Shown here: positions 1 to 12,521 of the stretch, in pieces
Layout: every line of letters starts with the position of its first letter
Numbering within the stretch: position 1 is the first letter of the stretch
Origin: Aphelenchoides besseyi
Lineage: Eukaryota > Nematoda > Chromadorea > Rhabditida > Aphelenchoididae
Reading direction: 5' to 3'
DNA: 64,000 bases
NCBI GenBank assembly: GCA_024699855.1
Contig: JAMPIQ010000003.1
Span: 2,108,001-2,172,000 of the forward strand
Made by a program: the position numbers and the translations under genes
The notes under the pieces: generated by a model
The model's input: only the letters and a program-made list of their open reading frames with translations
Databases searched by the model: none
Told to the model about the DNA's origin: nothing

Positions 1-1240
1 CAGGGAGGTGCAGGTCTAAGCTTCTTAAATCTCGTAGCTCGTGGTTGTGTGTTCCAAAAGCAGATTTGTATTTTAGTTATGTTCAAATATCTTTTATTTG
101 CACTGAACCACTTATTACAGTAGTCAGTTTGTTGTCTCTCTCGACCGTTACACGGTAATAAAAATTGATATCACGGGCGTGGCTGATGCAATTGTTATTT
201 TCTTGTTGAAAAGTTTGCTGAACACTAAGTGGTCTGTCAGTTAGCAGAGCTCGGTAATCAAACCGGACGCTCGCGATTGTAACTACCGGACGTCGTGAAC
301 AATTCGCCGACGACCACTCCGCTCAATCGTTTTGTTTTTTGTGTTTTAAACTGCAAAAAGTTCACGATCAACAACTGGAGGTCGCGTGCACTCATTAGGA
401 GCACTAAAGCTCCGCCTCTGTTCATTATACTGAACATTTGTACTCTCGAATTGGCAACTGATTGACAACAAGAATGGAAAGATTCATTTTCCAAACCTCC
501 AAGGTTTCTGAACTGCGGTTTGTCGTTCGTTTTTTCGAATACAAACAACAAATTAATCATTGATTTTCCAAGTGATTTTGTGTTCTTAGCAACAAGCCTG
601 TTTCCGGAATAGTCAGTTGAGACGACTATGCAGCTAAAAACCAAGTGTTCGTCAAATTTTGCATCTTGCAATTATCGTTGTTACTGTTTTTATCTTTGGA
701 TTTTGATTGTTGATTAAACTTTTTTTCAATTTTGTTCTTATTAAAAGGAGCCGTATTAGCCTTTTGACGGGAAACCGAACTGTAACCTTCCAACTGAACT
801 CTTTGTTCCATGTATTCGTTCCGTTACACGAATCGTTTGTCTATTGGTTCTTTTCAACTTCACGATCTTAAACCCATCGACATCGTTTTTCAACTGTCAA
901 CTGATTCATATTTCTTTGAAGCAGAAATTAAGTTTTTGTTGTCTCTACAGTAACTCAACGCTCGTCTTCGTGGATCGAAAGGCCGCAGCTGCCCGCGGTT
1001 CATAAATCTTCTTGTTTCCATCATTTTTCACTTAGCTTACGCTCGAATAGCTTTCAATTCTCTAGCCATTCAAACCGTGAGCTTGTGTTTTCAAGTCGGT
1101 ATTCGTGAATTCGTTTTAAGTTCAAATTCGACGGACTTCAATCTTACAGTCCCGCCCACACTGATAAATTAAAGTCTACGACCGTCATTGGTTTGTAATA
1201 TAAAACCATGTATTCTGCTTGGAGTTGTTCTCCAACAACG
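1..1240. other. Upstream flank of nuclear receptor; one weak antisense open frame
   Basis: No gene here is recognised. The minus strand has a 137-codon open frame at 258-671 and a 61-codon frame at 626-811 that overlaps its start. Neither shows a known motif, a signal peptide or a convincing splice join between them, although 137 open codons is longer than expected by chance at this base composition. The last few hundred bases presumably hold the promoter of the nuclear receptor. Confidence 0.4.
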
Positions 1241-2814
1241 ATGTCGTCCTGTTCGGAAGAGAACTACGGCAACTTCTCGTACCAAAGTACCGATCCGGAC
1301 AGCAGTCGCAGTTCGATTTGTCCGATTTGCGCGGACATCGCATACAACCGGCATTTCGGTTAGTTCTTCAGAACACATTACAAACCTTGTTTAAACAACT
1401 TTATAGTAACAACGAATAACAAGTATTGTTTTAGGGTCCAAATGTTGTAATTCATGTGCAGGTAAACTGATTCGAGTGTTTTTGGTCTTATAACCTTTTT
1501 GCAGCGTTCTTTCGGCGTACAATCAACAACAAAAAGTCTTATATTTGTTCTCGTGGTAAAAACTGCGAAGTGAATACAGGTATTAGAAGTCAGATAGGCT
1601 CGTTACTTTTTGTTGTTTAGGTCAAGCACGACACATGTGCAAATTCTGTAGACTGCAACGATGCATTTGGAACGGCTTGTCCATTGCAACGGCTGTCAGT
1701 CGGATTCCGGACGAGAAGAAAGCTTCGTTTGCCGCAAAATCGAGATTAAAGCAACTGGTTGGTCATCAACAAGAAACCTTTTTGCGTCGTTTCAAAGCAG
1801 CAGTCGAAATACACGAGGGACATTGTGTAAGTGAGCATCTTGTTCAATTGAAAAAGTACAGTAACTAGGAATAGAGCAAAAGCTCTGTCTTGATTTGAAA
1901 TCGGTCTCATTAATTAACTCGTTAAAAGTCACTAGTCAATAGCAAAACCACCATATTTTACGATCTTACGTCGATTACACAAATCAACTTCAGGAACGTG
2001 TTTTAATGGGACAAGAGAATCCGTCGTTTTTGGACACAATCAACGCAACAAAAGCCGAATTCGTTGTCTTGAATGATTACTTGAAAGCGTCGGAGTTCAG
2101 TTCGTTGGGTCTTGATGACCGTCAGATTGTGAGATTCCAATTTAAACGTTTATCATTGAAATACTTCTAGTACGATCTCGCCCGCTCTATCTTCTACTCG
2201 TGGATTTGTTTTACGACTGTTACAACAACAGCCAGAAACGGAGGATTCAAAAACAACGAAATCTACTACGTTGATGAATCACACATGCGAGTTGATTACC
2301 ACTATGTTCTCGCTCACTATCGTTCCTGCTCGACGATTATCGATGCAGATCAGTGCAGCAGGTAGGCAAATGATTGGTGTTCAATCATTGCTTATATTTG
2401 CTTTTCAGAATAGCTCTCGATTTCTATTCGAGTGTTTTGAATTCCGCTCAGAAATTGCATTCGGCTCGATTGGACGAAGACGAAGTCGCTTCGATGTTCC
2501 AACTGATTGCCTACAAAGGAGGTAACCAGTCAAGCCCATAATCTCACTTATTGTTTTCAGTTCAACGTTTGTTCGTGGAAAAAGACGAATCGATTCGCAA
2601 CGAAATGAACGTTCTTTTTCAATGTCTACGTGAACATTACGATAGTGCTTTTGACGATACCGCTGTGAGAATGGGGAATCTGATTTTGTTGACTGACGAA
2701 ATCGAATCACTGACTCGTCAATTTAACGAATTTGTCGTCATCCTCACACTCAACGGTTACACAACTGTTCTGTCGACTACTTCCAACAACACAAATGCAT
2801 GGACTTACACATAA
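1241..2814 (+). CDS. Nuclear hormone receptor, nematode supplementary (NHR) type
   Basis: A zinc-finger transcription factor expected to bind DNA in the nucleus. Eight exons join in frame: about 1241-1358, 1435-1461, 1505-1579, 1621-1826, 1994-2128, 2171-2361, 2409-2521 and 2561-2814. Finger one starts CPICADIAYNRHFG and carries the P-box CNSCAAFFRR. Finger two includes CSRGKNC and CKFCRLQRC. This P-box is typical of the expanded nematode-only NHR group and not of the conserved receptors such as NHR-25 or DAF-12. The rest is a helical ligand-binding region ending near RMGNLILL, as in many Caenorhabditis NHRs. The start is the first ATG in frame with finger one, leaving a short serine-rich N-terminus. 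The ligand and targets cannot be told. Confidence 0.9.
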
Positions 2815-3048
2815 GTTCATCTCATTTAAGCCAAACCAGTTGCCATTCTATTGACGCGTTCTATAATGAACAGAAATCATGACTAGGTTATTCTATAACT
2901 TTTTTTTCGCTTTTAACCTTCAACATTCTCTTCAATCACAATCTTCAGTACAAATTCTTGAAAGCCGACAAAAGCAAACTTCTATGGTGCTTGCCACTTA
3001 AAACCTTGTACAATCATAAACATAAATAAGGCTAATTGAACAATTTTT

Positions 3049-4083
3049 TCACACTTGATCAACACTCAGTTCACCGGTTTTACCGTGAACCAAAAACGAC
3101 GAGTCACGAGTCATCGTTTGCTCGCTTCGATTGGCTCCCGGCAAAATTAAAAGGGGAAGGTTGGCGAGTTGATCGTATCGATTGGCGGTTTTTGGATTCA
3201 ACTCAAGAAAGGCCGCCCGGTTAACCATCTCCTGAAATGTAAACTATGAATTTTACATCGAGAAACTTTTACCTTTTGCATGTCAGCAATCGATTCGATC
3301 GACTCTTTTCCATCCAAAATCAATTGCATTGTTCTCGACCATTTTTGAAGATGATAATATTCAGAATGGCGAATTCCATGAACAATTGGACGTTGACAAA
3401 AGAAACGAAACGATCGAATGTAGGTCGTAAACTCTTGATCACATTCCTTCAATTTGAAAAGGTCGCGAGCGTTTTGTTCAGTGAGAAAATTGCTCGATAG
3501 ACTGTTAGCATGTAAAATACGTTCGACAAAATCGTTGATCTTGAACTTGTCCTTACAGATTGATTAAACGAAAACCCACGAGTTGCTCACGTTGCCAGAA
3601 AATAAAGCAGAGCACGAGCGAGGTGAATGCATCCACTAGCAGGAAAACGCCAATAGAACCGAAACGATCAAGCTGAAGAAGTGTAGCAATGAGTGCAACT
3701 ATTAGAAAAGTAAGTCCTAGTATGCCAACTAAACATTGAATTTAACTTAGGACCAGAAAGCGACTTACATCCGGTAGTTCGTATTTTATTTAACACTTTG
3801 CTATTGCAACCGTACGATCGCTGACGAGCTAATTTGAATACGAAAAAAAACGAGAAAACACAGTAAACCGTGGTTGTTATCTGAAGTATAAACACGAAAA
3901 CTGTAAACATCTAAAGTCTATGTTTTTGTTGTTAGCAAACGGTTTTGTTACCTCAGTTTCCAATTCGTAGCTCATTTGTTCTGTTTCGCTTACAACTTGT
4001 CGAATGCAGAAAGCGGAGCAGATAAACAGAAGGATTGCCAAAATAACTAAAACCCAGTTCCGTGGTCGAACGTGATGTTGCAT
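3049..4083 (-). CDS. Orphan protein with three to four membrane segments
   Basis: Not recognised. Exons on the minus strand join in frame from MQHHVRPRNW (start at 4083; another in-frame Met lies at 4095) to a stop at 3049. Segment one is VLVILAILLFICSAFC, followed by a short loop, segment two around FVFILQITTTVYCVFSFFF, and segments three and four around IATLLQLDRFGSIGVFLLV and FTSLVLCFIFW. The C-terminal half is soluble and charged, starting near LLSSNFLTEQNARDLFKLKE. The exon after the fourth segment begins inside codon CT|T; reading through the donor would give an early stop, so that splice is needed. The layout suggests a tetraspan membrane protein, but no family signature is visible. 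Confidence 0.6.
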
Positions 4084-4559
4084 TCTACCAACCAACTAGT
4101 GAAAGTAACAAAGAGCTTTTGCAAAGCTGTAAAATTGACACTTCTACAAACTTAGTGAAAAAGTTAATGTCAGGAAAAAAACAAGAGAATAACTCTTTTT
4201 ATATTCACACCACATGGTCGTTGACAAAAACAAACAAAGAAATCAATCCTCAAGCTCTCCGTTCTTTTTGCTTCCTCTTAAAAGACAAATGGACGTTCCG
4301 AAATGACAAGTGGGTTACGACTAAATCTTTTTCTTCAATCTAACATCCATTACGACGAACTTCTTTCAGACGTCGAGCAAATTGAATGATCAATTGAAGG
4401 AAATAAAAATGGAGCCGTTGTGTTCGCACTATTGAAAGTAAGTTTATTTTCTTCTTAAACTAATAATCTAAAACTAATTGGCCGAATGACACCAAGATTT
4501 TTACACTACACATCTAATCTATGCGGATCATCATTTGGATGAGGCGGGAGAAAGGATTC

Positions 4560-6428
4560 TCAAAGCGAGCAGCCGCAATATTCTTCGACCTAAACAAAAG
4601 TCGATTATTATAACAAGCAATTAAACTCACCGTGCCCCACGATTGAATTTCAACCGATTGAACCTTTTGGTAGATGACAGTGGTTGATGAAGCGAAGTTC
4701 AAGAAGATCGTTTTGATTCCTTCGAAAATCTGGGATTCAGTTGCGGTTTGATTGATGCTGATGTTGTAGATACGTTTTTTGTATCTGCAAATCGAATCAT
4801 CAATGGTCATCTAAAGACGTTGTTTTACCCAGCGAATTGGTTGACTTCCGATTTCTCCCACGTTGTTTGAGCGGAATCGATGCTGGTGAGTAGAATTGTG
4901 GTGTTTGTTGAAGACGTGTAGGCGTTGACCTAAGAATAATAGTTGACTCTGTTGTATTACTTTAATTTACCGTGGTGACAGTTCCGCAGTTTCCTGTTGG
5001 GACGGTGGTTGATTGCTCAGCAGATGGAGTCGTTACAGCAGCGACAGTTGTTTCCGATCCACTGCCGAATTCGATTCCATTGTTTTGTTGATAGACAAAT
5101 GCGTAAATGAGCTGCAAATTCGGTTTTTAAAATCCAAATTGAGTAGACATACCTGCCAGATCGATCCGTATTCCTCGCTGATTTCAATTGAGTAAATGGT
5201 CTTGACAGTCCATTCTGCAAAGTTGTAAATTAACCTAATAGGTTAAATGGCAACATACGTTCGAGAATAAAAAGTTGATAGAGTTGTTGAGAGAAGTAAC
5301 TGATACGAACTTGAACATCTGTGTTGCTGGTGAAATAAGCGCTGATTTTGTCCGTGAATCCTTTGATATCCGAACGTTCTCCCGTACTTAATCCCGAGCT
5401 TTCGTTTTGGTAGCATGCAATGAGAGCTTGAATCAACGCACATTCTTCTACACTGCCACCGACAGCAAGTTGGAAGTTTTGAATACGCCAATAAGTTGCA
5501 CAGATGTCGTAGAAGCTACCGATCGAACCGAATCCTTCGATTTGAAAGCTGATAATCGACGCTTTCCATTCGACATGTACGCTAAAGAAGGTTTCGATTT
5601 TCACGTAGATTTGAGTTAATTGGACTGAGAATTCGGCTCCAGATTCGATGATGACGGTCAATTCTGCGATCAAATCTTGAACGGCAGCGGTTTCCTCTTC
5701 GTTGCTGCACCAGTCTTCAAGACTAACAAACAACGGACAGGTCCCGTTTTCTCCTTCCAAAGTAATGACTTCTTCGATGGAGATCTCGGTACACGACGAG
5801 TTGGATTGAATGTCAACAGCCAAGCCCTCCAAGTTGAAGACGTATCCCCAGCTGAAGTTTCCGGACTCAATGTACCAGTACTTGACAATCGACTCGATTT
5901 CGTAGTTGATTTCGAGGAATGCCGACAAAGAGTACCTTAAATTCTTTAGTTGTTATTGAGAATCGCAATACAAGCTCACCAAATTTCGACCAAAATTTGA
6001 TATTCGGTCAACGATTGGTCTTGGACAATGTTGATTTGCGTTTCGTTGATCCACTGAACAAAAATGGATTGATATTGGACTTCAAGAGTGTAAGAGTAGT
6101 TCAAAAGAATCGACAACAGGAAACAGTATTCTCCTTCTTTCCACGGTCCTGAACCACCTTCACCGCCCGATCCCTCGCCCGGTTCACCCGACCCCGAAGA
6201 TGTCGAGCTGAGAAGTTCGCTTTCGGTGGTGGTTTCAACAACAACGACGGTGCTTCCGGACGATCCACCCGAATGACATGGGCAATAATCGTAGCTGACC
6301 AATGGAATAGAAGTTTCAAAACGAGTCTTCTCGTCTGCTTCAAACGATGATCCAGATGTAAATCCTTGAGCAGAAGCCAAAGACACGATTGTAAGAGTGA
6401 AAAGAGTGCTGAAGAGACTGGTTTGCAT
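4560..6428 (-). CDS. Secreted orphan protein with internal repeats
   Basis: Not recognised. The start at 6428 gives a clean signal peptide (MQTSLFSTLFTLTIVSLASA); an upstream in-frame Met at 6485 would spoil it. After it come a CPC motif and a Ser/Gly/Glu linker (GSGEPGEGSGGEGGSG). Seven exons join in frame, ending EEYCGCSL. The body of roughly 450 residues seems built from three or four diverged units of about 100 residues. Each has a Cys near its start and ends in a Trp-containing strand followed by a Gly-Ser/Thr-Ile/Trp turn, for example GFGSIGSFYDI, EEYGSIWQLIY and SWGTVEEYCG. There are several N-glycosylation sites (NYS, NET, NGT, NES, NTT). It is probably an extracellular protein; the repeat is described from eye only. 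Confidence 0.65.
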
Positions 6429-7033
6429 TTTCAGACGTCGAGGTCGAAGTGCAAATGTGAAATGAGTGAAGATTTCAGACTTCAATCGCCACTTTTATAC
6501 GCTTTTTCGACATTCGATTGTTTTTCGATTTTGAGTGCTGTCAATAGAAGAGGCGTTCTTGTTTATGTTGTGCGCATACATTAACAAAATCAAAATCATG
6601 TATGAGATTACAGAGTTTTCGAATTTTCCGTTATTTTGGTACTGGACTAAGGCTTTACATCATCAAACAGTCAACCTGTTGACAACGTAAATGTCAACAA
6701 GTAGACATCGATTGACAGTTGAATTGAACGGTTGTGATGATAATCGCCTTATCGATTTGTCAACTGGTACGAACATCGACCGTGAAATGTGTAAATTTCA
6801 CCGGAAACACGGTAAACTTTCGAACTCTATCGGAGCTTCGATCATTTGACTTTCAACCCATCTGTTTGTTGTACACTTTCTGAATCTGCAGATTTTGAAA
6901 TTACAGTAAGATGTTCATAATGATAGCTAATCCTCCTAATGAGCAATTTTGCAGACGTTGAATGTAATGAATAATTAGATATTGTGTAAATCTTTGGAAC
7001 CCAAAATGTTTATTTCGAATTGTCAACATCGAA
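6429..7033. other. Divergent intergenic region
   Basis: This lies between the start of the minus-strand secreted gene and the start of a plus-strand gene, so it should hold both promoters. Around 6680-6740 there are several copies of a GTCAAC/GTTGAC-type word in both orientations. I see no coding signal. Confidence 0.4.
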
Positions 7034-7959
7034 ATGTCCGGCCGGTTGTGCGTGTTCTTGGTGTTCTTTTGCATTGAGAACGTTTTCGGTAGTCCGAAGA
7101 TTTTGAACGCTGGTGACAACAGATTTCCATTGCATGCCGATTACATTCATCGATGGAATGGCAGTAATCTGTGAGTTGAAAGCTGTTAATCTTATCGTTT
7201 TCTTTTTGCAGAGAAACTCGTTTGGTTGCGAATGTGATTTCGTTTATTGTTATTCGAAATGCAGTGCCTCGGATTCAGGCCTTCAATTTGACGATCCAAT
7301 CGACTTTCTGTTTGAACGATCTGAACCTGTGAGTTGTGTTAACCTGAGCTTTGATGTGTTTAGGATTATCATTGAAATTGGAAACTGCACCAACAGATTC
7401 TTCTTTTCGAGTTCAGACGGAAAATGTGAGGGTACTCAAGGCAAGAAAATCCATTCAATCGTTTGGTTATTCAGTTTATTTAGACGACGGCACTTTGTCC
7501 GTCAATAGCATCAAATTCGACCTGGAAAATCCATCTTACTTGTGGTCCGTCAGTTTGGCAAAATGTTCAGACGCCGATTGGATTGACAACAGCGAAATTC
7601 AATCGGGTACTTGGAGAAACTTCGTGACATATCGAACCAACATGAGCAACGTTGGAAATGCTGTTGCAATGGTAAGTCGGAAACCTGCATACGATCATGC
7701 AATCATTTAGAGTGCCGATGGATACGCTTATTCCAATGATCACATCGATTTGTTTGCGTTCATTGTTCTCTGGTTTGCCCTCATATCTTATTTTATTCGA
7801 CCAAAACATTTCAGTATTCTGACAGCCATCACTTCGGTTCTCATTGGATTAAGTATCTTCGCTGTTTTCAAACCCGATTTGTTTACGCAACAAAAGAAGC
7901 ACGAAGAACCGAGTACTACGGAGCCGAATCCTCAAACTGCTGGAAACACAACTCAATGA
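7034..7959 (+). CDS. Orphan type-I membrane protein
   Basis: Not recognised. The start MSGRLCVFLVFFCIENVFG looks like a signal peptide. Five exons join in frame: after WNGSNL, after FCLNDLNL, after SSSDGK (58-base intron removing an in-frame stop) and after NAVAM (39-base intron). The luminal part has N-glycosylation sites NGS, NLT, NCT and NMS. The last exon contains one or two hydrophobic segments (about FAFIVLWFALISYF and ILTAITSVLIGLSIFAVF) and a short acidic Thr/Pro-rich tail ending GNTTQ. A poly-A signal AATAAA follows at about 7989. The frame between the second and third exon relies on my splice choice and is the weakest point. Confidence 0.55.
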
Positions 7960-8965
7960 ATTTGGCTTCGATTTGTAAAATTCTACGAATAAAAAGGTTT
8001 TTGAATACTAAAAGAATATCTGTATAAAACAACTTAATCGATAGAAGAATTGCAGAAATTGTTCGAACATGAATTTTCAAATTGAAAAACCGTCTTTCAA
8101 TGATTGTAGGAAGACATCACGAGAAGAACTTATTTCATAACAGAACTCTTGCGATCAACAAGAAAATAGTTTCTTGTAGATTTCTCATCGAATACTTCAA
8201 ATTCAACGTTTAAATGAACAATCTAAACGTTTGAGTTACTTCTTGTCCTAAGCAGTGACTTCCGACTGTTAATTGAAGCTAAAGTTATTAGCTGATCGAT
8301 TCTGTTGGCATTCAAATGCGCAATTAAACTCTCCATCAAACTTGTCGCAAATTTAAGGACAATAGATGTCACCTAGCAGTGCGCTGTGACCCACTGGTTG
8401 TCGTTTGTGTGTGCCCTTTTCGCGCTCTTATAAGCGGACTCACAACGATGCGGCACTCTTTATGTCCTAAGGCCAACACGAGGTTTGAAGGATCTTCTGC
8501 AGCTTTCATTCTTCAGTCATTTGAATGATTTCAACTTTTTCAAGGGTTTTGGTCAATTCTGTATTTTGTTGTTAAGTTCCACATAAGAACAAACAGTGTT
8601 TAAAGAATCTTTATGTTCAACAGAACTTTTCTAATGGAATGATTGAAATAACAGAAGGTGTGTTATATGTCTGAACCTCAATCTGCAAATCGACAATCTC
8701 TAGCCACACTCACTGACCACTAATCGATACAAAGAAATATCACGAAAGAGCGTGGACTTTCGAAAGTCGAGTGACCCAACGGAGGGCATTTAGTGTGGTC
8801 ATTTTGGGCGCATTCGAGCGCGATGTCCAACTCGGTGGGAGTCTCTGCATTTCGGCTCTCTCAATCCAGATGCTTGCGGTGTTCTTTCCAATCCACGCGA
8901 ACATTGAAGTCGATCTCAAACGCTCTAATTGACTCGTATGTTTCAGGAAAAACATCTGACTGCCA
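7960..8965. other. Intergenic, no gene seen
   Basis: AT-rich sequence with the poly-A signal of the preceding gene near 7989. Short open frames at 8740-9006 (minus) and 8793-8978 (plus) overlap the first exon of the next gene and show no recognisable product. The last part is likely 5' flank of the gene at 8966. Confidence 0.4.
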
Positions 8966-10038
8966 ATGGACGAGGTAATCAATTCAAGTGATTCAAGTAA
9001 TTTCAACCGTTCTTTCAGCCAACTTATCTTTCATCTTCGAGTGAAAGTGATTTCGAGCTGGTAAGGGAAAACGAGAACCACAGACCCGAACAAGCGTCTG
9101 ATGTCTGTTGGATAAAAGAGCCTTTGAAGAGGACACTTCTTCAGAACATAAAAAGGCGAGGTTGTTCTGGAAATACGTCTGATCGTCGTTCTTCTTTCAG
9201 CTTTTTTCTCTCGAACAGTTGGCTAACCGTTTCTCTGCTCGTTTTGCTTCTTGGCCTCACAGTCGAGTACAAACGAGCCAACGACATCAACGAGCTGATG
9301 AGTGAACAGTTGAAGAATCTGCGTCGAGATTACGATCAACTGAAGATGCACGACACGAAGCAACAGCTTCAGATTCTGACTGAACTTCGCGCTCTCCGAG
9401 ACTGTGGACCTCCAAAAACGATCGATAAACCCAAAGAAGTTGAATCGAAAACAGTCGAGAATGAGCCCGAAGCAGTCGAGATTAAGCCCGAGCCAGAACA
9501 CTTGGAGACAAAAATCATAGAAGAACCCAAAACAGTTGTTGAACCGCAACTCATGGACATTCAAGAGACAACTGTAGTGGAAGCCAAACCCATCGATGAG
9601 CCGAACAATGAGCAGAAGCTAAACGACGAGCCAAATGATCTAAGCTGCAGTAAGGAGTGTGTTGCTGTTCGCTATATCCGTCATTCGATCGTAGAATTTT
9701 GTAATTTTGTCGTCTCCAATCCAATTGACATCTTCTTTTCAATCTGCAATGCTACTTGTCTTTATATTTGGTCGTTGCTCTGCTCCTTCTTATCAAACTG
9801 TTATTACGTCTGCCTTTCAATTTGGGAATTTCTCACTATTGAATTGATTTTGGCAGTTGCTACGACTTTGTGGGGCTCCAGTTTGCCTTTAAAAAAAATT
9901 CATGAAGAACTACAAAAAGGTTATAATACCAGCATACTCGAATTCTGGAAATGGTTTTTTGTTTTTTCTTGTACTGTATTTCTTTTTCCATTGTTTCTTG
10001 CGCTTTTTGCGATAATTCGTCTCTTTATTGTTTGCTGA
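8966..10038 (+). CDS. Orphan membrane protein with coiled coil and acidic linker
   Basis: Not recognised. The first exon is only nine bases (8966-8974, Met-Asp-Glu) and joins in phase across a 45-base intron to a long open exon from about 9020. The long exon has no ATG near its start, which is why the mini-exon was chosen. The protein has a basic, Ser-rich head, a membrane segment (WLTVSLLVLLLGL), a coiled coil (about NDINELMSEQLKNLRRDYDQ), then about 110 residues rich in Glu, Lys and Pro with repeated VEPK/EPK-like words. The C-terminal third is very hydrophobic with regularly spaced Trp, Cys and Ile, ending in a strong segment FLFPLFLALFAIIRLFIVC. A poly-A signal AATAAA lies near 10062. It may sit in the ER or nuclear envelope; this is a guess from layout. 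Confidence 0.6.
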
Positions 10039-11518
10039 ACCTACAAATTTCTTCCGCGATTTAATAAACAAAAATGAACAGTTGCTTATCAATTAATTGG
10101 GGGCAGTTACCGTAAATGTTATAACAAAAAATGAGTTTTTAACTTCTCCTCACTTTGCAATCGCAAGAACAGTTCGGTCTCTGATTATGCTTCGATAACA
10201 CATAACTTAGTTGCATCTCGTTGCAATCAATTTTTTGTAGTTTTTTGCCAATTTGCACTCAAAATATGAAAATAAACGAGTTCAAAGCTTCATTGTACAT
10301 CTGGAGGTCCACAAAGTAAACTATCAAGTCAGTAAAACGCACAAAAGTTGTAGACATGTTTTCAGCACTTTACAACAATCCTCTCCGCTTGATAATAATA
10401 CATCCAGCATTCGAAGAGGTTCAAACAAGTAGTCGATTAGCAACAAGGTCATCTGCAAGTATTCAAAATACACAACCGTGAAATCAGCTCATTCGTTCCA
10501 GCACCACGTGAATACACAAATCAATCAAGAATGGAAACTTAAGGCAAAGTAAAAGCTAATAACTAGGAGATCCCAAGACTACTTATTAGCAATCGCAATG
10601 AACTCAACGCTCTTATAACAACCCAAATCAATTGAAAACGAATTACACAAAGACGCAATCACAGTCGTTTAATCGTGTCATCAGACGAACACTCGATTTC
10701 AATCCACACATATAAATTCGTTTTACAGAAACTAACCACAAACTTGAATCAATGTTAGAGGCCACCAAACTTCGACTCGAAAGTTCGCTTTTTTGAGTCT
10801 CATGCGACAAAGACTTGATCGTTTGAGCTTAAGAAATCAATTCGAAGATTACCGATCGTAATGAAAAGTTCAAACCAACTTTCTGAAATATTCCGGCGCT
10901 TAAAATTGCACGCCCGAAACGATTGTCAAGTTAAACCCAAAGGCTTCCAAACTCGAAACAAATGCAGGAATAGATCCTTCGCTTCGACCAGAAAACCGAT
11001 CACTTTCCCACTACACCATCGCAAATTTGACGAACGAGTCGGACGAAAGCCTCTTGAGTCAAACTTGTTGCGGTCTTTTTGCTTCAAAGGGCGGAGTAAA
11101 GTTCGCGGTTCTGGAAAGCGGCCAATAGAGAGACACTTGCAAGTAGTACTGTAAACTGTGGAATCCGACAAATAATGCCGGATATTCCTAATCTATTAGT
11201 TGCATCAATCGGTCGGATTGGAAATGAAGTTTGCAAGTTGACTATTCAACAAAGTTACTGTCAACTTGTGCTTTCAATATGTCAACTTGTTTTCCAGAGA
11301 CATTCCGTCAAAAGTTAAAGTGTTTAATCGTAATGGTACAAATGGTATGCAAGTGGACTCTTTCACTTGAGGATCAATTCAAATACCTTAACACAAAATG
11401 ATTGACGTAGTTAACTCGCGCGGTTTCCGTTTGTGACCAAAAACTCATAATCTTCAATGATGATAAAAACGTAAAAAAATTGCACAGTAAAACAGCAAAT
11501 TCAACTGTTGATTCGATT
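10039..11518. other. Intergenic, no gene seen
   Basis: About 1.5 kb without a convincing gene. Overlapping open frames at 10861-11154 (plus) and 10926-11171 (minus) oppose each other and neither has splice support or a motif. Near 11230-11300 the word GTCAACTTGT occurs twice, echoing similar words at 6680-6740. I see nothing else. Confidence 0.4.
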
Positions 11519-12521
11519 ATGGACTACGCATCGAGTGTTCTTCCTAGTCAGATTTGGGCGATTATTTCATTTATTTGGCCCTGGTTGTTGATTCTATGGC
11601 CAGCAATTGCGGTACTCTTAATCGCCTTGTACATCTGGTACATGCGTAGTGCAGTTCATTTTCGATGGCACTTCACAATGGAACATGTAAGTAAATTAGT
11701 CACATAGACGGTTGTGAAGTAAACCTTTTGCGGATACCATTTCTAAACAACAGAAAACTTTTTCTTAGTCGGGATTATTACTGTTATTTGTTCTTGAAAT
11801 TCCTAATGGCGAGTATTCTGACTATAGATTGAATGTTTCGTTCTTAACAAAACAACTTTTGAAAGTAAAAATGGGAGAATTCAGAAAATGTTATAGTAGT
11901 TTACATGGCCACTAAGCAACCGTCTATGTGTCAGTAAAGAAATTATAATTTAAATGTCTTTTACAGCTTTCGATAGTGGAGGAAACAATGCTCAAATTCA
12001 GTCTGTGGATCAGTGGATTGTTCATCTTCGTGGGTATCTTCTTGGTACTCTTGAAGATACAGTATCCCTGGACGGGATTTATGTTTGATAAATTCACTAT
12101 CGGCTTCGGACTACTCTGCGTCGTCGTTGGTTTACTCAATGGCGATTCAGCTCGTCGTTGCGTCCAACTTCGTAACGTTCAGGTGAGGTTTTAACAGATT
12201 TCTATCACAAGCAAATATTTACAGGTCGAACCTCTTCCTCCAGTGGTTCAACGTCAACCCATTGAAGTTCGACCAAGTGCAATCAACGTATCGGCGCACT
12301 TTAGTCGTTTCGTTGAGGTGCTTGAGAACATCAACAGGGGAAATGGTTCCCGGCGATTTGTTGCCGAGTTATTGAGATCCGACCAGATGATGGCGGATTT
12401 CTTCAATGATCTTCCTACTTTGCGTAAAATGCAAAGATATTGCGAGTCTTTGGATACTCTTTGTAGTTCCATTTCTCGTCGACTAACGCAAGAAACACGA
12501 CGGTCAACCTATCCCAATTGA
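11519..12521 (+). CDS. Orphan protein with membrane segments and helical tail
   Basis: Not recognised. Three exons join in frame at 11519-11686, 11967-12182 and 12225-12521. The first intron (280 bases) is long for this window. Exon one holds a membrane segment around WPWLLILWPAIAVLLIALYIWY. Exon two holds two more, around ISGLFIFVGIFLVLLKIQY and IGFGLLCVVVGLLNG. Exon three is soluble and helical, with a run near FVAELLRSDQMMADFFNDLP and a basic end. The start at 11519 is the first ATG; upstream in-frame codons lack one. The topology suggests a small integral membrane protein with a cytoplasmic tail. Confidence 0.65.

Noticed and set aside
3049..4083. Cuticle collagen N-terminal domain, because of the membrane segment near the start.
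   Set aside because: There are no Gly-X-Y repeats and at least three membrane segments.
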